A stretch of 10,018 bases of DNA from contig JASHVF010000283.1 of NCBI GenBank assembly GCA_030039615.1, forward strand, positions 1 through 10,018. The letters are read 5' to 3'. The translations under genes and the position numbers were made by a program. Within the stretch, counting starts at the first letter, position 1, and each line of letters opens with the position of its first letter. The notes below the pieces were generated by a model. The model was not told the origin of the DNA. It saw only the letters and a list, made by a program, of their open reading frames with translations, and did no database searches. Positions 1 through 6,364 of the stretch are shown in pieces. Source of the stretch: Gammaproteobacteria bacterium (GTDB taxonomy: Bacteria > Pseudomonadota > Gammaproteobacteria > Steroidobacterales > Steroidobacteraceae).

Positions 1-17
1 CGCGCCGCCGCGGGGCG

Positions 18-39
18 CCCGCCCCGGGAGCGGGTTTTT
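18..39 (+). terminator. Candidate intrinsic terminator ahead of tRNA-Ser
   Basis: Arms CCCGC (18-22) and GCGGG (30-34) enclose a 7-nt loop and are followed directly by five T residues (35-39), the layout of a rho-independent terminator reading rightwards. It would end a transcript entering from left of the window. It sits only 7 nt before the tRNA-Ser 5' end and no -10 box is visible between it and the tRNA, so either it is leaky, or the tRNA is part of a longer transcript, or the hairpin is a processing element. The surrounding sequence is very GC-rich, so alternative pairings such as GGGGC/GCCCC (12-25) compete with it. Confidence 0.4.
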
Positions 40-46
40 CACCAGC

Positions 47-137
47 GGAGAGATGGCCGAGTGGTCGAAGGCGCACCCCTGCTAAGGGTGTAAGGGTCAA
101 AAGCCCTTCGAGGGTTCGAATCCCTCTCTCTCCGCCA
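47..137 (+). tRNA. tRNA-Ser(GCU)
   Basis: This is a full class II tRNA. The acceptor stem GGAGAGA (47-53) pairs with TCTCTCC (127-133), with discriminator G134 and an encoded CCA at 135-137. The anticodon stem CACCC/GGGTG (74-78, 86-90) carries loop CTGCTAA with anticodon GCT at 81-83, which reads AGC/AGU serine codons. The long variable arm typical of serine tRNAs (AAGGG...CCCTT) follows, then T stem GAGGG/CCCTC around TTCGAAT. No terminator with a T tract follows within the 66 nt before the next gene, so readthrough into the glycosyltransferase gene is possible. Confidence 0.97.
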
Positions 138-203
138 CTCACCTAGACTGGAATCCCATGCCGCTCGTGCCACTGCCCTGAACGCCCGCGCGGCACCCGG
201 CCC

Positions 204-1079
204 GTGGATCATACGTTTGCAGTTCCGGTATACCGCGCCGCTCCCGGTTTGCCGGCGCTTATCGCGTCGCTGCGCGGGCAGGACGGAGCAGGCGGCAGCG
301 CGATCCTGCTTGCGACCTCGACTCCGACAGCGGAGCTCGCCAAGTTCGCGCTGCGCGAGAACCTGCCGCTGCACATCAACCCGCGCAGCGCGGGTATCGC
401 CGCCGACTGGAATTTCGCACTCGCTGCAGCGCGTACGCCGCTGGTCACGCTGGCTCACCAGGACGATGTCTTTGCGTCCGGCTATGTGGCGCGCCTCGCC
501 GCGGCACTCGGGCGGCACCCGGAGGCACTGATCGCCTTCTGTGACTACGGCGAGCACACGCGCACAGCAACGCGTCCCGCCAACCTCAACATGCGCATCA
601 AGCGAGCGCTGTGCCGCCGCGCGTTCCGCGCGCGCGAGTGCCTGAGCGAGCCGCGGGACAAGCTGCGGCTGTTGTCGCTCGGCAATCCGATCTGCTGCCC
701 GAGTGTCATGTTCAACCGCACGACCCCGCCGGCGTTCTGCTTCCCGGAGGGCTGGCGCACCAACCTCGACTGGATGGCGTGGGTCACCCTGGCGCGTCGT
801 CCGGGCGGATTCGTGTATGTGCGCGAGCCGCTGGTCTCCAAGGGCATCCATGCCGGCAGCGAGACCACGGCGACCATCGCCGACCGCGCGCGCGCGCGCG
901 AGGACCGTGCGCTGTTCGAGGTTTTCTGGCCGCGACCCGTGGCCGCTATGCTCGCGTCCGTCTACCGGCTCGGCTACCTCGCCAATCGCACCGCGCCGGG
1001 CGAGCGCTCAGACCTGCCCCTGGCTGACGCAGGCCACCCCACAGGTGATCAGGACGATGCCGGTCCACTGCAGCGGTGA
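204..1079 (+). CDS. Family 2 (GT-A) glycosyltransferase
   Basis: The 291-residue protein is probably a cytoplasmic, metal-dependent glycosyltransferase using a nucleotide-sugar donor. What is seen: an N-terminal VPVYRAAPGLP strand-turn of the GT2 fold (residues 7-17), then NPRSAGIAADWNFALAAA (59-76) and LAHQDDVF (83-90), where QDD takes the place of the DxD metal-binding motif. Further on are GNPICCPSVMFNR (160-172) and the NLDWMAW segment (187-193), which sits where the family has its acceptor/catalytic acidic residue. No signal peptide or clear membrane helix is visible. The start is GTG: an in-frame stop lies at 144-146 and no other start in this frame lies between; no convincing Shine-Dalgarno sequence is visible. 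The gene follows tRNA-Ser by 66 nt and may depend on tRNA readthrough. Its last 72 nt overlap the 3' end of the convergent transporter gene, so the tail from about residue 269 looks non-native. Donor and acceptor cannot be told. Confidence 0.85.
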   Translation: MDHTFAVPVYRAAPGLPALIASLRGQDGAGGSAILLATSTPTAELAKFALRENLPLHINPRSAGIAADWNFALAAARTPLVTLAHQDDVFASGYVARLAAALGRHPEALIAFCDYGEHTRTATRPANLNMRIKRALCRRAFRARECLSEPRDKLRLLSLGNPICCPSVMFNRTTPPAFCFPEGWRTNLDWMAWVTLARRPGGFVYVREPLVSKGIHAGSETTATIADRARAREDRALFEVFWPRPVAAMLASVYRLGYLANRTAPGERSDLPLADAGHPTGDQDDAGPLQR

Positions 1080-1376
1080 GAGAGTCTCTCCGTAGATCAG
1101 CCAGGCGGTGAGGGCCATCAGTACGTAGAAGCCCGCGCCGATGGTCGCGGTTGCCACGCCGAGCTTCTCGCGCGCGACGATCACGAGCCAGAGCACGTAG
1201 CCGAACACCTGCAGGATGAGCGCCGCATAGATCCAGGGCGACAGGGCCGCCTGCCCCATGAAATGCGGCAGGGCTGCGACGCTCGTGGGAGGACGCCCGA
1301 GGTCGAGCGTGGCGCGCCGCAGCAGCAGCTGGCTCAGGACGGCGTTTACCGTGAAGGCGACGAACAGGGTTTTCAT
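1008..1376 (-). CDS. Small EamA/SMR-type four-helix transporter (ArnE/ArnF-like)
   Basis: The protein has 122 residues and four hydrophobic helices at about 1-20, 47-67, 72-96 and 102-118. This matches the single-domain members of the drug/metabolite transporter superfamily. The YGETLSPLQWTGI segment (95-107), a Gly-Glu pair before the last helix, is typical of EamA-type proteins. Related small proteins (ArnE/ArnF) flip undecaprenyl-phosphate-linked aminoarabinose across the inner membrane, often working as dimers. Here it is the last gene of an operon with a DPM-like GT2 and a GT-C enzyme, so flipping a polyprenyl-phosphate sugar to the periplasmic face is the natural inference. Its ATG lies 2 nt after the stop of the upstream methyltransferase with no Shine-Dalgarno of its own, so translation is probably coupled. 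A multidrug SMR pump is the main alternative; context argues against it. Confidence 0.82.
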   Translation of the reverse strand: MKTLFVAFTVNAVLSQLLLRRATLDLGRPPTSVAALPHFMGQAALSPWIYAALILQVFGYVLWLVIVAREKLGVATATIGAGFYVLMALTAWLIYGETLSPLQWTGIVLITCGVACVSQGQV

Positions 1377-1378
1377 GG

Positions 1379-2023
1379 TCAGCGGAAGAACACGATGGCG
1401 TAGTTCGGACGGTCGGTTTCGAACAGTTTGGTGTGCTCATGGCACACGGGGCCGAGCGTCTCGCGGAGCAGCCGCACCAGGCGTTCGCGCGAGATCGGGC
1501 TGACACGCTTGTCGCCAGTCACGTAGACGTCGGACCAGTAGCCGAGCAGCGCGCGCCACGAGCCGGGCTCGACATCCTTGACGATCACGCGCAGCCCCGG
1601 CGCCCGATCGAGCAGTACACGCACGGTATGCAGAAAAGCGGCGCGCTCGCTCTCCGGGATGTGATGCAGCACATCCGCGATCAGGATGGCGTCGGGATCG
1701 GAGCGGCCGGAGACAAGATATCCGGCAAGGCTCGTGCCGGGAAGGCGTGTCACCCGCGAGGCGTAGCGCGGCTCGATCCACTGGCCGACGACCTCGCCCG
1801 GATCGAGGGTCGTGACCCGCAGATCGCCGCGGACCGCCAGCAGGTGATTGAGCGGCTCGCCATCGCCGCCGCCGACGTCGAGCACGTGCGCACCGCTCGG
1901 GATCACGGCGGCGAGTGCAGCCGCCTCCTTGCGCAGGTCGACGAAGATGGCGCGGTAGCAGCGGCCGAGGCGCCGCGCCCAGCGCGCTCCGACCAGACGA
2001 CGGACCGCCGGTCCTAGGGCCAT
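1379..2023 (-). CDS. Class I SAM-dependent methyltransferase
   Basis: A 214-residue Rossmann-fold methyltransferase. Motif I VLDVGGGDG (47-55) binds SAM. TTLDPGE (71-77) supplies the acidic residue at the end of strand 2. DAILIADVLHHIPESE (111-126) is the post-I/motif II region with the HHIP signature common in Methyltransf_11/25-type enzymes. The N-terminal helix (6-40) is rich in Arg and Ala and has no signal peptide, so the enzyme is cytoplasmic. The ATG at 2023 is supported by GGAG (plus-strand 2030-2033) at 6-nt spacing. It follows the other methyltransferase by 28 nt and precedes the small transporter by 2 nt in the same operon. The substrate is unknown; methylation of a sugar precursor, lipid-linked sugar or glycan end is suggested by the neighbours only. 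Confidence 0.87.
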   Translation of the reverse strand: MALGPAVRRLVGARWARRLGRCYRAIFVDLRKEAAALAAVIPSGAHVLDVGGGDGEPLNHLLAVRGDLRVTTLDPGEVVGQWIEPRYASRVTRLPGTSLAGYLVSGRSDPDAILIADVLHHIPESERAAFLHTVRVLLDRAPGLRVIVKDVEPGSWRALLGYWSDVYVTGDKRVSPISRERLVRLLRETLGPVCHEHTKLFETDRPNYAIVFFR

Positions 2024-2051
2024 GTGCAGCTCCGGCGCCGGCGGGGCGCAC

Positions 2052-2789
2052 TCACAGCTCGATCCGGACGATGTAGCCGAAGCTCAGCAGCGGAAACAGC
2101 CACTCGACGAGGTTGATGACCCGCTCGGCGGCGCGCACCGCGAGCCGCGCCGGTCCGCGCTGACGTTGGTACATCTCGGTGAAACGCGCGTAGTAGGGTG
2201 TTATTTCCCAGCGTGTAAAGCCGGCGCGCGTGCACAGAGTGGCGAGCGTCTTGTAGGAGAAGATGCACAGATGATCGCGGTGCGTCGACTCGCGGCGCAG
2301 CATGCCGATCAGTACGTTGTGCAGGGCCGTGGAGTTGGGAGTGCTGAGAACAAGAGTGCTTCCTGCCAGGCGCTCGCTGCGGCGAAAGCCCCGGAGAAAC
2401 TGTAGCGGACTTTCGAGATGCTCGATCAGCTCGCCTGCGACGATCACTTCCGGGGTAAGCGTGAGTGTCGCCGCGATCTGCTCGGGATCGACGACGTCGC
2501 CACGCCGGATGAGGGCGTTGGGCGCGGTGCGCAGACCTTCGGCGGGGACCACTTTTGAATTGTCGACGCCCTCGACTTCGAGGGCGCCGCGGCTGATTTC
2601 CTCGTGCAGCCAGGTCCCGTGACCGCGCTTGGCCTGCCAGGCAGTCTCATCCATCGCACCGAGATCGAGGACGCGGCGCCCGGCACAAAGGTGCGCGATG
2701 AATGGGATGCGATCCACCGGGCGCGACACCGCGACGCGCTCGAGGGGCGTGTACTGCAAGCGCGGGACGCCCGGTGCAGGAGTGCTCAT
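2052..2789 (-). CDS. SAM-dependent methyltransferase
   Basis: This 245-residue class I methyltransferase has motif I RVLDLGAMDE (39-48), EVEGVDNSK (71-79) with the ribose-binding acidic residue, RRGDVVDPE (95-103) and EVIVAGELIEHLESP (114-128). The last carries the E-x-IEHL motif of glycan- and lipid-associated methyltransferases. LVLSTPNSTALHN (146-158) fits strand 5 of that fold. The glycine-rich loop is less canonical than in its neighbour (GAMDE instead of GxGxG), but the other motifs are clear. The C-terminal end (about 218-243) is hydrophobic and might touch the membrane. Its ATG lies 6 nt beyond the stop of the GT-C gene; no strong Shine-Dalgarno is visible, consistent with coupling. 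It shares little obvious sequence with the next methyltransferase, so the pair is not a simple recent duplication. Substrate unknown. Confidence 0.85.
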   Translation of the reverse strand: MSTPAPGVPRLQYTPLERVAVSRPVDRIPFIAHLCAGRRVLDLGAMDETAWQAKRGHGTWLHEEISRGALEVEGVDNSKVVPAEGLRTAPNALIRRGDVVDPEQIAATLTLTPEVIVAGELIEHLESPLQFLRGFRRSERLAGSTLVLSTPNSTALHNVLIGMLRRESTHRDHLCIFSYKTLATLCTRAGFTRWEITPYYARFTEMYQRQRGPARLAVRAAERVINLVEWLFPLLSFGYIVRIEL

Positions 2790-2795
2790 GAGCGC

Positions 2796-4877
2796 TCAGT
2801 GCGAGGCATTCGCGGGAATCACTCTCGCGAAATAGTGGCCGGCGCTGCGACCACAGGCAAGCCGCGGCGGCGTCTGCTCCCAGCCGGCTTCATCTCCCAG
2901 GCTGATCGCCGGGTCGCCGCGCGGGACGTCGCGAAAGGCTACCTGCCCGTGGCTGATCCACACGATCAGATCCGTGTTCACGTAGCGCCGCAGCCATTGA
3001 TCGTGGTGATGCTCGGTGCGCAGCCCGCGCGGCTGGAACAGCTCCGGACATGCATCCTCGAGATGCGCGAAGGCCTCGTCAACCGTTTGCTGGCGCGCGT
3101 ACTCTGCCGAGTGGTCGGCGGGGGCGGCGACGAGCTGACAGCTCACCCAGTAGGTGGTGTCGAGCGGCTGCTGAGGCGCGGGAACGGAGGGCCCGCGAAC
3201 CGTGATGTCGAGGGCTGGAGCGAGATCATGAACGGCGATGGTCGCGCAATCGCGCGGGTCCACGCGCAGGTCGAAGCGCTGCATGACCTCGTCGACCGCC
3301 GAGCGGCGTGGCAGCCGTTGCTCGCCGTCCTCGTACAGTCGCAGGCCCCGCACCAACATGCGCAGGTGCGGCGCGTGGCGCCGCAGCAGTGCCCGGATGC
3401 GCTCGCCGGCCGGGCCGTCGGCTCCGAGCGGGAATGCTCCGGACAGATTGACGAATCCCGAGCCGGATGCGAGGAATGGAGCCAGGAAGGAGTCGGACTG
3501 CATGCCGACGCTCAGGTAGAGGTTGGGCTGGCGCGTCAGCGGCTCGGGCACCGTCACCTGGAACCAGGGGCCGCCCCAGGGGACGTGCTGCCACGCAAAC
3601 CCTGTACCCATGTACACCTGCACCGCCTGCAGCGAGATGATCGCCATCAGAGCATAGTTGCGCAGTCTCGGGCGCCGGGCGAACAGCCGCACGATCAGCA
3701 GCACAAGCACCACCGATGCGACACTCGACGCCGGAAGAAAGTAGCGGCTGTTGCCCGATGACCGCAACCACAGTACCCAGTCGAGCGCGAGAGCCACGCC
3801 GAGCGCGGTCAGGATGCGCAGGTCGGGCTCCGCCTGCGCAGCGCCGTACGCTGCGGCCGACGGCCGCAGGCGCCGGCGCAGCCAGCCACCGGCAAGCACG
3901 ATAAGCAGCACCATCAATACCGCATAGCGCAGCTCCGGAGCGCAGTCCTCCACGTGCACCAGCGGCACCGGATCCAGCATGGCGAAAGGGCGCCACAGGG
4001 CCTCGGGCAGATCCGCAGGAATGAAGCGGTAGAGCAGCAGCGGCGCGGTCGTCATCTCCGGCGAGCGGAACACCCCGTTGAGCAACGGGAACAGCGGATT
4101 GCCGAAGGTTCGCGCGAGCTGATAGGACCACGGCAGCGTTGCCGCGGCGAAACCGGCGCCGAGGCCGCAGCCGTACTGCAGACAGGCACGCAGCCGCAGG
4201 GGCAGCCGCCTCGGCAGCATGCCGAGGAGCGCGCAGGCCGCGATCGCATGTACCGCGTTGGTGAGCTTGAGCGCCGTGCCGGCTCCGATCAGCAGCCCGG
4301 CGCAAATGATCGCGGCGCTCGAGGCCGGGCGCTGCAGCGCCCGCACGAGCAGCAGCCAGCCACCTAACACGGGTAACGCGGTCGTGACGTCTGTGAAGCT
4401 CGAGCCGAGCTGCTGCAGCAGCACGGGATTGAAGAAGGTGAGTGCGACGGCGCAGACACCGACTGCCATGCGAACGCGCGGCGTCGCCGACGGGCAGGCG
4501 AGCACGGCCAGCTCGTAGGTGAGCCATAGAATGGCGCCGTCCAGCACCGCCAGCACAGAGCTCGCCGCGAGGGCGGAAGGTCCCGAGATCGCCAGCAGGT
4601 AGAACGGCACGTATGCGTAGGGGTTGAGATACGACCACGACCCGGCGGCAAAGTAATCCTCACCGAAGCGATCGTGCAGCGCGCTCCAGCCCGCGTACAG
4701 GTGGTAGTTGAGGGTATCCCACATCAGATCCCTGCCGAGCAGGTAGCTGCTCAGCAGCGCGAGGCCGGTGCACGCCGCATACACCGGCAGTCTGTAGAGT
4801 GTGGCTGGTCCCGCCCACGCCAGCAGACGACTCGAGCGGCGCGTGGCAGACTCGACGGCCTCGCCGGGAGCGCTCAT
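2796..4877 (-). CDS. GT-C-type integral membrane glycosyltransferase-like protein
   Basis: The 693-residue protein has roughly ten or more hydrophobic helices between residues 31 and 425, then a soluble C-terminal region of about 270 residues. After TM1 (31-49) comes a loop with acidic residues, GRDLMWDTLNYHLY (48-61) and GEDYF (72-76). This fits the first extracytoplasmic loop of GT-C enzymes, where the catalytic Asp/Glu sits. GNSRYFLP (375-382) resembles the Arg-Tyr-loop seen in ArnT/PMT-like and GT87-like proteins. Such enzymes use polyprenyl-phosphate sugars on the periplasmic side. The tail contains four cysteines (544, 580, 610, 675), compatible with disulfides in the periplasm. The start overlaps the stop of the upstream GT2 gene by ATGA (4874-4877), a sign of tight coupling and partnership. 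I do not recognise an exact characterised homologue; donor and acceptor are unknown, and an O-antigen-ligase or other GT-C role cannot be excluded. Confidence 0.7.
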   Translation of the reverse strand: MSAPGEAVESATRRSSRLLAWAGPATLYRLPVYAACTGLALLSSYLLGRDLMWDTLNYHLYAGWSALHDRFGEDYFAAGSWSYLNPYAYVPFYLLAISGPSALAASSVLAVLDGAILWLTYELAVLACPSATPRVRMAVGVCAVALTFFNPVLLQQLGSSFTDVTTALPVLGGWLLLVRALQRPASSAAIICAGLLIGAGTALKLTNAVHAIAACALLGMLPRRLPLRLRACLQYGCGLGAGFAAATLPWSYQLARTFGNPLFPLLNGVFRSPEMTTAPLLLYRFIPADLPEALWRPFAMLDPVPLVHVEDCAPELRYAVLMVLLIVLAGGWLRRRLRPSAAAYGAAQAEPDLRILTALGVALALDWVLWLRSSGNSRYFLPASSVASVVLVLLIVRLFARRPRLRNYALMAIISLQAVQVYMGTGFAWQHVPWGGPWFQVTVPEPLTRQPNLYLSVGMQSDSFLAPFLASGSGFVNLSGAFPLGADGPAGERIRALLRRHAPHLRMLVRGLRLYEDGEQRLPRRSAVDEVMQRFDLRVDPRDCATIAVHDLAPALDITVRGPSVPAPQQPLDTTYWVSCQLVAAPADHSAEYARQQTVDEAFAHLEDACPELFQPRGLRTEHHHDQWLRRYVNTDLIVWISHGQVAFRDVPRGDPAISLGDEAGWEQTPPRLACGRSAGHYFARVIPANASH

Positions 4878-6121
4878 GAATCGTCGGAGCGCCCCGCGCT
4901 CAAGTCGATGAACCCGAGCAGGAACGAAGCGAACACGATCTCGCTGCCTGTGATCATGAGCGTCACCGAGGGGATTGCCACGCGCATCATGGTCACCGGA
5001 TCGAGCGCCGCCAGGCGTGCATGCGCCCAGCTCACCACCGAAAAGACCGCGAGGCCCAGTCCGCCGAGCGCGAGCGAGAGGCCGAGCGCGATGCCACGCT
5101 CGAGCGTGAAGTGCCGCAGAAAGCGCGCCAGCGCCGCCGTCATCGGCAGCACGTCCTTCATCACGCCGATGGTGCGCCCCACCAGTGCGAACAGCATGAG
5201 CTGCATGCCGAGCACGGTGGCGCCCGCTGCGTACAACATGGTGTGAATGTCGAAGCCGACCCCGTCGATGACCACGGGACCGCGGAGGATGATCAGTTCG
5301 GCCGCCGTGCCGACGCAGACGAGAAGCACGCCCGGGTACAGCATCAGCCAGCGCGGGCTCATCATGAGCAGGAAGCGCAGGTGCCGCCAGCCGTCGCGCC
5401 AGGTGCGCAGGTGCGGTGCGCGCGAGCGACCGTCGGGCGATAGCACCGTCGGCACTTCGGCGATGCGCCAGCCCGCGAGTGTCGCCTTCACGATCATCTC
5501 GCTGGCGAACTCCATTCCACGCGAACGCAGCCTGAGCTCAAGCGCAGCACTGCGTTCGATGCCGCGCAGCCCGCAGTGAAAGTCGCCGATCGGGGCTGCG
5601 AAGAACAGGCGGCCGACGAAACTCAGCACGGGATTGCCGAGGTAGCGATGCAGCAGCGGCATCGCGCCCGGTTTGATGCCGCCGCGGAAGCGATGGCCGA
5701 TGACCATGGTGTTGCCGGCGCGCAGAGAGTCGACGAAGCCGTCGAGCCGCGAGAAGTCGTAGCTGTCGTCGGCATCGGCCATGATCACGAACCGGCCGCG
5801 GGCAGCCTCTATGCCGCCCAGCAGCGCGCTGCCGTAGCCGCGGCGCGCGATCGGCACGACACGCGCTCCAGCCGCAGTGGCGAGCTGCTGCGAGCCGTCA
5901 GCGGAGCCGTTGTCCGCGACCACCACCTCGCCGGCGATGCCGGTGCGCTCGAGGAAGCCGCGCGCCTTGCGCACGCAGGTGCCGACCGTCTCCGCCTCGT
6001 TGAGGCAGGGCATGAGAATGGTCAATTCCAGCGCCCGCTCTTGCGGGGCGCGCCCGCCGTCGGTCCGGCGCGGTGCAAGCTCAGGTGTCGGCATGCGCGA
6101 GGCCCGAAAGACGGAGTCCAT
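4874..6121 (-). CDS. DPM1/GtrB-like polyprenyl-phosphate glycosyltransferase, GT2
   Basis: A 415-residue protein with an N-terminal GT2 catalytic domain and four C-terminal membrane helices. Seen: LTILMPCLNEAETVG (33-47), VVVADNGSADGS (67-78), MADADDSYD (114-122) holding the DxD metal site, the DFHCGLRG segment (180-187), and GMEFASEMIVKATLAG (202-217), as in dolichyl-phosphate-mannose-synthase-like enzymes. Helices lie at about 258-278, 293-316, 343-366 and 379-405. The family transfers a sugar from a nucleotide donor to a polyprenyl phosphate at the cytoplasmic face of the inner membrane, the first step of lipid-linked sugar pathways such as Gtr O-antigen glucosylation or Arn lipid A modification. 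It is the first gene of the five-gene minus-strand operon. The start is uncertain: neither ATG at 6121 nor ATG at 6094 (406 residues) has a good Shine-Dalgarno, and the first 31 residues lie outside the conserved domain. Confidence 0.88.
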   Translation of the reverse strand: MDSVFRASRMPTPELAPRRTDGGRAPQERALELTILMPCLNEAETVGTCVRKARGFLERTGIAGEVVVADNGSADGSQQLATAAGARVVPIARRGYGSALLGGIEAARGRFVIMADADDSYDFSRLDGFVDSLRAGNTMVIGHRFRGGIKPGAMPLLHRYLGNPVLSFVGRLFFAAPIGDFHCGLRGIERSAALELRLRSRGMEFASEMIVKATLAGWRIAEVPTVLSPDGRSRAPHLRTWRDGWRHLRFLLMMSPRWLMLYPGVLLVCVGTAAELIILRGPVVIDGVGFDIHTMLYAAGATVLGMQLMLFALVGRTIGVMKDVLPMTAALARFLRHFTLERGIALGLSLALGGLGLAVFSVVSWAHARLAALDPVTMMRVAIPSVTLMITGSEIVFASFLLGFIDLSAGRSDDS

Positions 6122-6147
6122 GGTGGATTAGCGGAGCTGGCCGCAGG

Positions 6148-6164
6148 AAGCCGATAGTCGGCTT
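6148..6164. other. Perfect 7-bp hairpin upstream of the GT2 gene
   Basis: AAGCCGA (6148-6154) and TCGGCTT (6158-6164) are perfectly complementary around a 3-nt loop. It lies 26 nt before the ATG at 6121, so in the minus-strand message it would fold close to the ribosome-binding region. On the plus strand the stem is followed by TATTGT, not a true T tract, so a terminator is unlikely. A translational control or mRNA-end element is possible. Confidence 0.4.
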
Positions 6165-6213
6165 ATTGTGTGGGAGCGTTGCTGCGGACAGGTGTGACCC
6201 GCTCGGCAGATTG

Positions 6214-6232
6214 GCCCCGGCGATGCCGGGGC
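6214..6232. other. Perfect 8-bp GC hairpin in the intergenic spacer
   Basis: GCCCCGGC (6214-6221) and GCCGGGGC (6225-6232) form an uninterrupted stem with a 3-nt loop. This is a very stable structure in the spacer between the TPR-glycosyltransferase gene and the GT2 operon. Neither side has a T tract. It could stabilise the 3' end of the upstream transcript, act as a weak or factor-dependent terminator, or shape the leader of the operon message. Confidence 0.45.
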
Positions 6233-6302
6233 AGGACCCGCCGCCGCGCCCGGCAACGATGCTGGAATCGATCGAGCGAGGGCGCGATCTCTCCGGGCGC
6301 GC

Positions 6303-6331
6303 TAAATTCATCAAGAACTTACACTCGTCAA
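6303..6331 (-). promoter_or_regulatory. Possible sigma-70 promoter for the GT2 operon
   Basis: On the minus strand TTGACG (plus 6326-6331) matches five of six bases of the -35 consensus, and 17 nt downstream is AATTTA (plus 6303-6308) in an AT-rich patch. The -35 is good and the spacing ideal, but the -10 is poor. It would start transcription around 6296 and give a leader of about 175 nt containing both hairpins. The operon could instead be read through from the TPR gene. Confidence 0.25.
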
Positions 6332-6344
6332 GAACTTACGCTCG
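6311..6344. repeat. Two tandem copies of a 17-bp repeat
   Basis: TCAAGAACTTACACTCG (6311-6327) is followed with no gap by TCAAGAACTTACGCTCG (6328-6344), differing at one base. It is AT-richer than its surroundings and lies 20 nt beyond the stop of the TPR gene. The copy junction creates the candidate -35 box of the GT2 operon. Confidence 0.85.
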
Positions 6345-6364
6345 CTTCGCAGGACGCCGCGGGG

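Noticed and set aside
39..851. 270-residue minus-strand open frame across tRNA-Ser
   Set aside because: Its last part (ERDSNPRRAFDPYTLSRG) is the familiar false translation of the antisense strand of tRNA-Ser, and the rest is antisense to a clear glycosyltransferase.
2604..3761. 385-residue plus-strand open frame
   Set aside because: It lies opposite the GT-C and methyltransferase genes, is rich in Arg/Gly/Ala as expected for a shadow in GC-rich DNA, and has no recognisable domain.
6081..6314. 77-residue minus-strand open frame in the spacer before the GT2 gene
   Set aside because: It overlaps the GT2 start in another frame and spans both hairpins, with no ribosome-binding site or recognisable sequence.
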